Assembly: GCA_007134175.1 (NCBI GenBank)
Contig: SLLF01000373.1
Coordinates: 1-17,884, forward strand
DNA length: 17,884 nucleotides
From: Kiritimatiellia bacterium
GTDB taxonomy: Bacteria; Verrucomicrobiota; Kiritimatiellia; SLAD01
Direction: 5' to 3'
The notes below the pieces were generated by a model. It did no database searches and had not been told where the DNA came from. It saw only the letters and a list, made by a program, of their open reading frames with translations. Below are positions 1 to 6,826 of the stretch, piece by piece. Position numbers and translations under genes: made by a program. Numbering within the stretch: the first letter of the stretch is position 1; each line of letters begins with the position of its first letter.

Positions 1-186
1 GGCACAAGGCCGCAGGGGGCGCACCAATTAAGCCACTCGGCCTGATCCCCGGCAAGATGCGGTCTGGCGCGATTCCGAGATAAGCTCCTCCTAGAGAACT
101 GGCTCCTCGACATGACCAAGTCCCTATCATACCCCAAAACAGCCGCTTTCACACGCTCTACACAGCTGAATCGCTATACCAAAATC

Positions 187-214
187 CTGACAGCACAATC
201 GGCTCCGCTAAACA
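187..214 (+). promoter_or_regulatory. Candidate distal sigma70-like promoter
   Basis: CTGACA at 187-192 matches the -35 consensus at five of six positions and is followed, after 16 bases, by TAAACA at 209-214, a weak -10. The inverted repeat at 218-235 would then sit at the start point, where a repressor operator often lies. A transcript from here would have a leader of nearly 400 nt before the gene at 611, containing the hairpins at 285-387. The weak -10 keeps confidence low. Confidence 0.22.
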
Positions 215-217
215 ACG

Positions 218-235
218 TTTTCAGATCGCTGAAAA
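218..235. repeat. Perfect 7-bp dyad, possible operator
   Basis: TTTTCAG (218-224) and CTGAAAA (229-235) are exact reverse complements around a 4-base centre, ATCG. The dyad is AT-rich in a GC-rich genome and lies just downstream of a candidate promoter, which fits an operator better than a terminator: the stem is weak and is followed by A rather than T on the plus strand. No regulator gene is present in the window to pair with it. Confidence 0.4.
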
Positions 236-284
236 ATAGGGGACTCACTCACAGGCCTGACTTGTCTTAGAGAACACGGAGATC

Positions 285-387
285 CGGTGGACGCGTGCGG
301 CGACCAGCCTTCGCGCTTCACGCTACGGCCAGGCACGCGCTTACGGACGACGGTGCGCCCCGTTCGTCCACCGTAAGCGTCGTCCGT
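285..387. repeat. Overlapping inverted repeats with alternative pairings
   Basis: Three exact inverted-repeat pairs share sequence. Bases 285-293 are the reverse complement of 365-373 (9 bp). Bases 338-346 are the reverse complement of 371-379 (9 bp), extended inwards by 347-350 with 364-367 and by 351-353 with 360-362. Bases 343-351 are the reverse complement of 379-387 (9 bp). The second and third pairs cannot form together because both need 343-346 and base 379, and the first competes with the second for 371-373. If transcribed, this would be a strongly folded leader able to switch between states. It could also be a decayed repeat element or protein-binding region. It matches no riboswitch class I recognise. 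Confidence 0.5.
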
Positions 388-403
388 TCTCTCATGCCTG
401 GAA

Positions 404-417
404 GCCGGGCGCCCGGC
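404..417. repeat. 14-base perfect GC palindrome
   Basis: GCCGGGC followed directly by GCCCGGC is a perfect palindrome without a loop, directly after the nested hairpin block. There is no T-run on either side, so it is not a convincing intrinsic terminator. It may extend the structured leader or simply reflect high GC content. Confidence 0.35.
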
Positions 418-501
418 CAGAGGCCCCTGTGACATCCGAAACCTGAAAACCTGTATACGCCATTTGCACAAAAGGTTTTTGCAGAGGCCTGCCGAAAAAG
501 G

Positions 502-530
502 TTGGTCGTCGGAGCAGATGGATATACGAT
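502..530 (+). promoter_or_regulatory. Candidate proximal promoter for the FAD oxidoreductase operon
   Basis: TTGGTC (502-507) and TACGAT (525-530) are separated by exactly 17 bases, and the -10 keeps the important T-A-...-A-T positions. The expected start point near 537 gives a leader of roughly 75 nt before the ATG at 611, which has a GAGGA ribosome-binding site at 600-604. The -35 is weak (TTG only). The architecture resembles the TTGACA/TACGCT pair seen further along in this window. Confidence 0.35.
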
Positions 531-610
531 TCGGCGATACGTAATCCTTCTGAGTATTGCCGTTACGGGCGCAGACTGTTAGCACACGAAAACCAAGCCG
601 AGGAAATTAT

Positions 611-1885
611 ATGTCTTCAATATCACATCTCAAGGAACCCGCCCGGGATTTGCCCGTAGCGGGCACATTCGACGTGGTGGTCTGCGGTGGTGGACCGGCC
701 GGTGTGGCGGCAGCTATTGCGTCCGCCCGTGCCGGTGCGCGCACCCTGCTGCTGGAAGTGCAGGGGTGTCTCGGCGGTATCTGGACCTCCGGCCTCATGC
801 CGTGGGTACTGGACCGGGGCAACAAAGGCGGGTTGATGCAGGAACTGGACGAGGCGCTACGCCGCAAAGACCGGCCCATCACCGCCTCGCCGGGCGACGG
901 TGAGAAAGCAGGCGGCGCGTCGGGTTATGACGTGGAAGCGGCCAAGCACGGCCTGGAGCAGTGCTGCCTGGCAGCGGGCGTACAGCTGCGGCTGCATACG
1001 CGGATCTGCGCGGTCCTGCGGGACGGGCAACGCATCACGGCGGCGATCACCGAGTCCAAGTCCGGGCGTGAAGCGTGGTGTGCGCGTTTCTTCATCGATA
1101 CAACTGGCGATGGCGACCTCGCCATTCGGGCCGGTTGTGGTTTTGACTACGGTCGTCCTGATGCACCGGAGGAGGCCCAGCCGATGAGCCTCAACGCCAT
1201 GCTCTGCGGGATCCAGCTCGAGGCGATCCGCCCGTTTGTCAACCGCTACAACCATGGCGGGATGCGGGCCAAGGACGCGTTGAAGGCGCTGATGACGGAA
1301 CTAGGTGTGGAACCTTCGTATGGTGCCCCGACCCTGTTCCACGTTTACGATGATCTGTTCCTGCTCATGGCCAACCACCAATATAACGCGCGCGGGTTCG
1401 ATGCGGATGACGTGACCCGGGCCACCATCGCCGGCCGCGACGAGCTGCGGCACTTGGTCACCGCGCTGCGCGGTGCCGGACCCGAATGGCGCGACCTGCA
1501 GTTGGTGGCTACCAGCGCACACATCGGTGTGCGCGAAAGCCGCCGTATTCATGGGCGCTACCAAGTGACCAAGGACGATATTGCACGCGGCGCACGTTTT
1601 GACGATGCGGTATGCCGCGTCAAGTTCGAGGTGGATATTCACTCCACCAATCCGACCAAGAGCAAGGCCTACGGCGCCGATGGGATCAAGGTCCAACCCT
1701 ACGACATTCCACTGCGCGCGTTGATCGCCCGGGATGTCGACAACCTCATGATGGCAGGACGCTGTATTAGCGGCGACTTCTTCGCCCACGCCAGCTACCG
1801 GGTCACCGGCAACGCCGTGGCCATGGGCGAAGCGGCGGGACAAAACGCCGCGCGCGCAGCGCTGGCAAACCTACCCACCTTGTAA
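611..1885 (+). CDS. FAD-dependent oxidoreductase (FAD_oxidored family)
   Basis: A 424-residue flavoprotein likely to oxidise or reduce a small organic substrate in the cytoplasm; the substrate is not identifiable. The dinucleotide-binding fold is clear: GGGPAG at residues 26-31 inside a hydrophobic strand, with the ribose-binding Glu49 at the end of the second strand. The family block QGCLGG..TSG follows at about 51-61, and the second FAD block IDTTGDGDL is at 162-170. The C-terminal block (MMAGRCISGD... with a later GEAAGQNAA) closes the FAD site and is typical of the family annotated as FAD-dependent oxidoreductases in Planctomycetes, Verrucomicrobia and Lentisphaerae. I chose the ATG at 611 because GAGGA lies 6 bases upstream; an in-frame ATG at 557 adds 18 unconvincing residues. 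No signal peptide is visible. The gene heads a three-gene plus-strand set with the SDR-fold protein 50 bases downstream and the DapA-like aldolase, which suggests a shared catabolic step. Confidence 0.9.
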   Translation: MSSISHLKEPARDLPVAGTFDVVVCGGGPAGVAAAIASARAGARTLLLEVQGCLGGIWTSGLMPWVLDRGNKGGLMQELDEALRRKDRPITASPGDGEKAGGASGYDVEAAKHGLEQCCLAAGVQLRLHTRICAVLRDGQRITAAITESKSGREAWCARFFIDTTGDGDLAIRAGCGFDYGRPDAPEEAQPMSLNAMLCGIQLEAIRPFVNRYNHGGMRAKDALKALMTELGVEPSYGAPTLFHVYDDLFLLMANHQYNARGFDADDVTRATIAGRDELRHLVTALRGAGPEWRDLQLVATSAHIGVRESRRIHGRYQVTKDDIARGARFDDAVCRVKFEVDIHSTNPTKSKAYGADGIKVQPYDIPLRALIARDVDNLMMAGRCISGDFFAHASYRVTGNAVAMGEAAGQNAARAALANLPTL

Positions 1886-1935
1886 AGGCCCATGTCACCG
1901 ACCACGCCCAGAGCAAAAGCCCGGTCCGGAACCCG

Positions 1936-2973
1936 ATGAACACGACCATTCCACTCCCCTGCGCGCCCGCTGAAGTGGATTGGTTTCTCAGCAAACCGGC
2001 ACCTCAACTGGAAGTACTCTTACAGCAGCTCCCCGGTGACTTTATGATCCTCGGTGCGGCCGGGAAAATGGGGCTGCATGTTGGCCTCATGCTACGTCGG
2101 GCCCTGGATGCCATCGGCGATAAGCGGCGGGTATGGGCGGTCTCGCGTTTTCGTTCAGCCGGGACGGTAGACCTCTTCGAACGCGCGGGCATACGAACGA
2201 TAAAATGTGACCTGACGGACGATAGCGAGTTGCGTCAATTAGCGCCGGTTCCGAACGTTATCTTCATGGCTGGCGCAAAGTTCGGAACGGCCCAGCAACC
2301 TGACTTGCTCCGGACGATGAATGTGGAAATGCCGCCACGGGTAGCGCAGCATTTTAGTGATTCACGCCTTACCGCTTTCTCCACCGGTTGTGTCTATCCC
2401 TACTACCCCACCGATACCGACGGACCTGATGAAGACGTGGCCTGTGAACCGGTGGGAACCTACGCCCGGTCCTGCGTCGGGCGCGAAGCCGCGTTTCTGG
2501 AGGTGGCCCGGTCGTATGGCACGCCGGTCAGCCTGATCCGGCTCAACTACGCGGTTGAATTCCGCTACGGTGTACCCGTTGACTTGGCGCGGCAGATGCT
2601 CGCCGGGAAACCGATTGATCTGACCATGGGCCACGTAAACCTGATCTGGCAACGCGATGCCGTGCTGCAGAGCCTGTTGGCACACGGCGAGGCCAACCCA
2701 GCGGGATTCATTATCAACATCACCCGCCCGGAAGTATTGAGCGTAAGGGAGCTGGCGGAGCAACTGGGCGCTCTGCTTGGGTGCGAACCCCGCTTCGAAG
2801 GCTCCGAAGCCGCCACGGCCTGGATATCCAACCCGGCTAAGGCCTGCCGGTTGTTCGGGGAACCGGAAACGAGTGTTGAGCAAATATTGCACTACGTTGC
2901 AGCCTGGCAGCAGCACCAGCTGCCGACGCTGAACAAACCCACCGGATTCGAGAAACGCGATGGAAATTTCTGA
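1936..2973 (+). CDS. NAD-dependent epimerase/dehydratase-fold protein lacking the YxxxK lysine
   Basis: A 345-residue extended-SDR protein. The Rossmann glycine motif GAAGKMG lies at residues 40-46 after an unusually long N-terminal extension of about 35 residues. The strand ending VIFMAGAKF (108-116) corresponds to the usual NNAG/HxAA position. The catalytic-serine strand is STGCVYP (149-155), and the catalytic tyrosine is Tyr176. In active SDR enzymes the motif is YxxxK; here it reads YARSC, so the lysine is Cys180. My recollection is that similar YA.SC..RE variants occur in relatives from PVC bacteria, so this may be a subfamily property rather than damage. It may bind NAD(P) and act as a reductase or epimerase with altered chemistry, or as a non-catalytic partner. 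The ATG at 1936 is preceded only by a weak CGGA. The gene overlaps the aldolase gene by 14 bases, so the two are probably co-translated. Confidence 0.85.
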   Translation: MNTTIPLPCAPAEVDWFLSKPAPQLEVLLQQLPGDFMILGAAGKMGLHVGLMLRRALDAIGDKRRVWAVSRFRSAGTVDLFERAGIRTIKCDLTDDSELRQLAPVPNVIFMAGAKFGTAQQPDLLRTMNVEMPPRVAQHFSDSRLTAFSTGCVYPYYPTDTDGPDEDVACEPVGTYARSCVGREAAFLEVARSYGTPVSLIRLNYAVEFRYGVPVDLARQMLAGKPIDLTMGHVNLIWQRDAVLQSLLAHGEANPAGFIINITRPEVLSVRELAEQLGALLGCEPRFEGSEAATAWISNPAKACRLFGEPETSVEQILHYVAAWQQHQLPTLNKPTGFEKRDGNF

Positions 2974-4006
2974 AATGCGATCCCGATTGCTGGCCGGACT
3001 GGCAATTCCCGCGCTGCCCCTGGCCTTAGACCATGCGCGTCAATGGTCCCAGCGCCATCAACGAGCGGTCCTCCGTTATTACCTGGATGCCGGTGTCGGT
3101 GGAATCGCTGTCGGCGTACACTCGACTCAATTCGAAATTCGCGCCCCACAACACGCCCTGTTCGCGCCACTGCTTGATTTCGCCGCACGTGAAATGGACG
3201 CCTGGCTGAACGGACAGAGCCGTCCCGTGCTCAAGATCGCCGGCCTGTGCGGGCAAACCGACCAGGCACTGGCGGAGGCCACGCAGGCCGTCAATTATGG
3301 CTATCAGGCGGGATTGCTTAGCTTGGCGGCGCTCAACGAAGCCCCGGTGGATACCTTGCTGGCACATTGCGCCACCATAGCGCAAACCATTCCCCTGATC
3401 GGCTTCTACCTGCAACCGGCGGTCGGCGGCCGCGTGCTGCCGTATGCATTCTGGCGGCGCTTCGCCGAAATCGAGAACGTGGTCGCGGTTAAAATCGCCC
3501 CGTTCAACCGCTACCAGACGTTTGACGTCGTGCGGGCCATCATGGAGGCGGGGCGCGATGATGTGGCGCTGTATACCGGCAACGACGACAACATCATTGC
3601 CGATTTGTTGACCCCGTGGCGTGTCAATGGACAGCAGCGCTTTATTGATGGCGGCCTGCTCGGACAGTTCGGCGTATGGACCCAACGGGCGGTGGAACTG
3701 CTCGAGGAAATCAAAACGGTTCGCCAGCAGGATGCAATCCCTCGTGACTGGCTGGCCCGCAATATCGCGTACACCGATGCCAACAGTGCGGTATTCGACG
3801 CCGCCAATGGATATCGCGGCGTGCTGTGCGGTATCCACGAGGTCTTGCGGCGGCAGGGGCTGCTGGAGACCATCCACGGCCTCGATCCCGCACAAACGCT
3901 ATCACCCGGCCAAGCGCAGGAACTCAACCGGGTGTGCGGCGCTTATCCGTGGTTGTGCGACGACGAGTTCGTAGCCACCCATCGCGACCGTTGGCTCAGC
4001 GATTAG
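2960..4006 (+). CDS. Dihydrodipicolinate synthase/N-acetylneuraminate lyase-family aldolase
   Basis: A 348-residue class I aldolase of the DapA/NanA family (TIM barrel), which forms a Schiff base with a 2-oxo acid and makes or breaks a C-C bond. The Schiff-base lysine is Lys178 in VVAVKIAPF, and the partner tyrosine is Tyr150 in IGFYLQP. The strand YTGNDD at about 205-210 corresponds to the usual GxDD/GND substrate-side loop. The protein is roughly 50 residues longer than standard DapA, with the extra sequence at the C-terminus, and the usual GGTGE pyruvate-carboxylate motif is not recognisable, appearing as VGVHSTQFE at 51-59. This argues against lysine biosynthesis and for a catabolic 2-keto-acid lyase of unknown substrate. 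It starts inside the SDR-fold gene (14-base overlap) with a weak GAGA upstream; an in-frame ATG at 2975 is an alternative. Its 3' end overlaps the convergent sulfatase gene by 11 bases. Confidence 0.88.
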   Translation: MEISEMRSRLLAGLAIPALPLALDHARQWSQRHQRAVLRYYLDAGVGGIAVGVHSTQFEIRAPQHALFAPLLDFAAREMDAWLNGQSRPVLKIAGLCGQTDQALAEATQAVNYGYQAGLLSLAALNEAPVDTLLAHCATIAQTIPLIGFYLQPAVGGRVLPYAFWRRFAEIENVVAVKIAPFNRYQTFDVVRAIMEAGRDDVALYTGNDDNIIADLLTPWRVNGQQRFIDGGLLGQFGVWTQRAVELLEEIKTVRQQDAIPRDWLARNIAYTDANSAVFDAANGYRGVLCGIHEVLRRQGLLETIHGLDPAQTLSPGQAQELNRVCGAYPWLCDDEFVATHRDRWLSD

Positions 4007-5477
4007 CCAGCCATTCGGTCACACGGCGTTCGTCGTCCTCGTTCCAACCCGTGAACGTGTTATTCATCAAGGCCTGGTAGTCGGAGGATGGCGCGTTGGC
4101 GAGGCTATACGACCGGTCATAATAGAGCCCGCGTTTGGCCTGACGCTGGAATTGCGCGAACTGGTGGCGACGCCATTCGGTCCATACCGCCACGGCCGCC
4201 TCACGGTCGACTTCCCCGTCCAGGATAGCGAGCAACATTGCTGCTTTTTCCGGTTCTGCGTCCATCAGGTCATGCAATTCGCCGGGATCGTCGCGCAGAT
4301 TGAACAGACGGGAAGGATAGCCTTCATGCACAATCAGCTTATAATCGCCCTGCCTTAGCATCCAGGACATCGTATTCGTGGTCACACCCGCGTAATTGGC
4401 CAACGCCCAGCCGCGACTGGTGTCGGTTTTCCCTTTGGCCAATGGTAGCAACGATTCGCCGTCAAAGCTGTCGCGCGGTGCCATCCCGGCCAGGTCGCAG
4501 ATGGTTGGCGCCATGTCGACCAGCGAGACCGGGGTCTCAATCCGCTGACCGGCCACGATGCCGGGTCCTTTCATGATGCACATCACGCGGGCAGAAGCCT
4601 CCAGTAGGCTCATCTTGTAATACTGTTGGTGCTCAAGGGCCAACTCGCCGTGATCGCTTGAAATGATAATCACCGTATCATCCGCCAAACCCGCTTCCTC
4701 CACGGCAGCGACGATGTCCCCGACGATGGCGTCCGCCTCGGCGCACATGGCAAAATAGATACGCCGTACCAGCCGCACGGTCTCATCGTCGAAGCCGTTA
4801 CGCCACGCCTTGGACTTCCGCTGATACACATCCGCCGGATGGTTCGTCTCATCCAGCGGCGGCACATCCACCAATGCTTCCGGAATGTGGTCCAGCCAAT
4901 GCTGATTGGTACGGAAGGCGGCGTGGACCAAACTGGTATTGAGCGAGATAAAGAAAGGGCGGTCGTCCGGTTTATGCGCCCGGATAAAGGCCACTGCGTC
5001 ATCGCAATTCCGCCAATCCTTCTCATGAAACCGGCGTTCGCGACCGGAATCCACGTGGTATTGCTGGGCTGGATCGGCGTCCATCACCGGGTAACCTGCG
5101 GTGTTCAGCGGTTCCAGGCAATCGGCTACCCGGTTCATCACGGAGTGTTTGCCACTGAGATGGTCCATGTGCTTGCCAAGCAAGAGCACATCGTGGTCTT
5201 GATTCAGCGCCGCGTGATACGTCCACATGCCTGTTTCCAAACCCTTGAAATTCCCCCACGTTTCGCTCGTATGCGTGTAGGTGCCGGACAACATGTTGGC
5301 CCGGGACGGGCAACAAATGGGATTGGTACAATAGGCGTTTTGGAAAAGGGTTCCTTGCGCCGCCAACCGGTCAATATTCGGTGTTGCCTGGGCCATCGCG
5401 GGGTGCAGTCCTTGGCACCCAAGCATGCGCCCGTCCCAGCTTTCGGCATGGAATTGAATGATATTACAACGTTTCAT
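3996..5477 (-). CDS. Sulfatase (S1 family, CCPSR active-site motif)
   Basis: A 493-residue sulfate-ester hydrolase of the alkaline-phosphatase superfamily. The maturation motif C-x-P-x-R is present as CCPSR at residues 55-59, so Cys55 is the expected formylglycine precursor, followed by the family's LSGTYTH. GKH at about 101-103 is the GKWH-type lysine-histidine block. The distal metal/sulfate site IIISSDHGE is present, followed by EHQQYYKMSLLEASARV, which matches the DH...K...YE.S.RV pattern of choline-sulfatase-like members. The N-terminal metal site is unusual: the common TDD or TDQ is replaced by AES (11-13), then WDGR. No signal peptide is visible, so the protein appears cytoplasmic unless exported by another route. 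The start ATG shares an ATGA with the stop of the upstream Gfo/Idh gene, so the two are translationally coupled. No sulfatase-maturing enzyme is encoded in the window. Confidence 0.92.
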   Translation of the reverse strand: MKRCNIIQFHAESWDGRMLGCQGLHPAMAQATPNIDRLAAQGTLFQNAYCTNPICCPSRANMLSGTYTHTSETWGNFKGLETGMWTYHAALNQDHDVLLLGKHMDHLSGKHSVMNRVADCLEPLNTAGYPVMDADPAQQYHVDSGRERRFHEKDWRNCDDAVAFIRAHKPDDRPFFISLNTSLVHAAFRTNQHWLDHIPEALVDVPPLDETNHPADVYQRKSKAWRNGFDDETVRLVRRIYFAMCAEADAIVGDIVAAVEEAGLADDTVIIISSDHGELALEHQQYYKMSLLEASARVMCIMKGPGIVAGQRIETPVSLVDMAPTICDLAGMAPRDSFDGESLLPLAKGKTDTSRGWALANYAGVTTNTMSWMLRQGDYKLIVHEGYPSRLFNLRDDPGELHDLMDAEPEKAAMLLAILDGEVDREAAVAVWTEWRRHQFAQFQRQAKRGLYYDRSYSLANAPSSDYQALMNNTFTGWNEDDERRVTEWLANR

Positions 5478-6694
5478 GATGATCGCTTCAGCGGATCAAG
5501 CGCCGTTTCAGCCAGATCGACCCGCCGCGCCGCGACGGACCAAGGCACATCCATTTCGGAAAAAAGCTGTCCGGCATCAAATCCCGCTGTCATGGCCTGC
5601 TCAAGCCCCGACACCCGGGTCAATTCATCATCTTCTTCCCAAGGCTGATGCCGCACGATCTCCGAGGGGAACGTGTTGATGGGCACCTGCTGCAAACTGC
5701 TGACACACTGGGTCTGCCGCATAGCCGCCTCGATGCCGCACCACGTTTCGCGGCGGTCCTCCCGGGTCCACTCGATACACTTGCGCAGTTTACGCCAGTT
5801 GTCTTTTCCCGGTTGCCCGTACTCGATTACCTCCCCATTGTGGCAGCGGGCACAAAGCGTCCCCTCCGCATTCAGCTCCATCACCGCCTCCTCGAACCGG
5901 TATTGCACAATCGGTCCTTGGCGCTCCGCCACGCAATGCGCACTAAAAAAGAGCACCGGCACACCCTCCCGTGTATCGATGCGACAGCACACCGCATCGA
6001 AGTTTTCGATTGGATTGGCCCGGTAACATTCCCCCGTAACCGCGGTCGGTGTCGCGGACCGGTCCCGTTGCGGACCGAGCAGATACAACATACTATGCAG
6101 GAAGTGAGCCGTGGCATTGTTCGCCGGGCTGTCACACACCCAGCGCCCTTGGTCGTCGCGGATACGTCCAGCCCAGTTGTTCCGCTCATAATACTTGCGT
6201 CCTCGCGGCCAGCTCGTGAGGGAACGAAAATCCAGTGGCGCCCCGAAGCGCCCGGCGAGGATATCCTCCTTGGCCTGACTGATCGCCTTGCTAAACGACC
6301 ATTGATAGCCCACCGAAACCGTCCGTCCTGCCTGGTCACGGGCCGCCAGCATCGCTGGGATTTCGCTGGCATGGCCGCAGAGCGGCTTCTCGCAAAGCAC
6401 ATCCATCCCCGCTGCCACCGCCGCGCACACCTGTTCCGCGTGAAAGCCGATCGGGGAGGAAATCACAGCCAAATCACCTCGTATTCCTGCGGCCAACCCG
6501 GCTTCCAAGGTATCAAAACAGGGAACGCCTGTTGCCTGCAATGGCGGCCATGATAGACGGTTTTCCCGGGCGAACGGATCGATGACCGCGCTAATGCGAA
6601 TTTGTCCCGCCGCCTGCAGCACCAGTGTCTCCCGTACATAACCGGCGCCGTAGCCGCCGATTCCCACCAATACAATATCTATTTTTTTTGACAT
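5474..6694 (-). CDS. Gfo/Idh/MocA-family oxidoreductase
   Basis: A 406-residue NAD(P)-dependent oxidoreductase of the glucose-fructose oxidoreductase/inositol dehydrogenase family, which usually oxidises or reduces a hydroxyl of a sugar, cyclitol or sugar acid. The N-terminal Rossmann motif is GIGGYG at residues 11-16, the acidic ribose-binding residue is Asp39 (AVIDP), and the family signature EKP is at 102-104 in VLCEKPL. A conserved-type histidine region, NNATAHFLHSMLYLLG, lies at about 200-215, where the family has its catalytic D..H. Many cysteines occur in the C-terminal half. I chose the ATG at 6694, which places the Rossmann strand close to the N-terminus as usual; the upstream in-frame alternative at 6724 is TTG and adds ten poor residues. 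There is no Shine-Dalgarno sequence, and codons 3-5 contain an uninterrupted run of eight A. Its TGA overlaps the sulfatase ATG, so both probably handle the same substrate. Confidence 0.9.
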   Translation of the reverse strand: MSKKIDIVLVGIGGYGAGYVRETLVLQAAGQIRISAVIDPFARENRLSWPPLQATGVPCFDTLEAGLAAGIRGDLAVISSPIGFHAEQVCAAVAAGMDVLCEKPLCGHASEIPAMLAARDQAGRTVSVGYQWSFSKAISQAKEDILAGRFGAPLDFRSLTSWPRGRKYYERNNWAGRIRDDQGRWVCDSPANNATAHFLHSMLYLLGPQRDRSATPTAVTGECYRANPIENFDAVCCRIDTREGVPVLFFSAHCVAERQGPIVQYRFEEAVMELNAEGTLCARCHNGEVIEYGQPGKDNWRKLRKCIEWTREDRRETWCGIEAAMRQTQCVSSLQQVPINTFPSEIVRHQPWEEDDELTRVSGLEQAMTAGFDAGQLFSEMDVPWSVAARRVDLAETALDPLKRSS

Positions 6695-6700
6695 GGCCGC

Positions 6701-6729
6701 AGTATGCACATGCCCAGCGGACAAGGCAA
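6701..6729 (-). promoter_or_regulatory. Candidate promoter for the Gfo/Idh-sulfatase pair
   Basis: Read on the minus strand, TTGCCT (6729-6724) and CATACT (6706-6701) are separated by exactly 17 bases; each matches consensus at four of six positions. The start point expected 6-7 bases after the -10 falls on or next to the ATG at 6694, predicting a leaderless mRNA. This fits the absence of a ribosome-binding site. Its -35 lies only 11 bases from the -35 of the divergent promoter. Confidence 0.38.
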
Positions 6730-6740
6730 CAAGGATTCGC

Positions 6741-6770
6741 TTGACAGGATCGCGGCAGCCCGCCTACGCT
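6741..6770 (+). promoter_or_regulatory. Candidate promoter for the ABC/HEAT operon
   Basis: A perfect -35, TTGACA (6741-6746), is followed by an 18-base spacer and TACGCT (6765-6770), which keeps the T-A and final T of the -10. Transcription would start near 6777, and the first gene's ATG at 6827 has AAGGA at 6816-6820. No other promoter-like site of similar quality is seen before 17884, so one transcript could serve all eight downstream genes. Confidence 0.5.
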
Positions 6771-6826
6771 GTCGTGAGGATTGGGGAGTTAGGTGTGATG
6801 AGCCCGTATCAAAGAAAGGATACCCG

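Larger units (their letters stand above)
1..610. other. Non-coding upstream region (no convincing gene)
   Basis: This 610-base stretch precedes the first confident gene. Both strands carry only short or unprotein-like open frames. An open frame enters at base 3 and stops at 81-83 on the plus strand (26 codons), and a minus-strand frame starts at 113 and runs off the left edge (37 codons). Either could be the end or start of a neighbouring gene, but neither resembles a family I know. Bases about 110-250 are AT-richer than the rest, as expected of a regulatory segment. Bases 285-420 are very GC-rich and full of inverted repeats. The features listed separately within it are a dyad, nested hairpins and two candidate promoters. 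Confidence 0.6.

Noticed and set aside
3..83. Plus-strand open frame entering from the left edge (26 codons)
   Set aside because: It could be the C-terminus of an upstream gene, but it is too short to recognise, no terminator follows, and an opposing minus-strand frame (113 to the edge) is equally plausible.
404..417. GC palindrome considered as an intrinsic terminator
   Set aside because: There is no loop and no T-run on either strand.
208..585. 125-codon minus-strand open frame over the leader
   Set aside because: Its translation is rich in Arg, Ser and Pro with no domain pattern, and it covers the inverted-repeat block, whose GC content makes chance open frames likely.
3026..3895. 289-codon minus-strand open frame opposite the aldolase
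   Set aside because: It lies wholly antisense to a gene with clear catalytic residues, and its translation shows no domain or motif; it is a high-GC shadow frame.
5648..6553. 301-codon plus-strand open frame opposite the Gfo/Idh gene
   Set aside because: It is antisense to a well-supported oxidoreductase and its composition (many His, Arg and Pro) is typical of a shadow frame.
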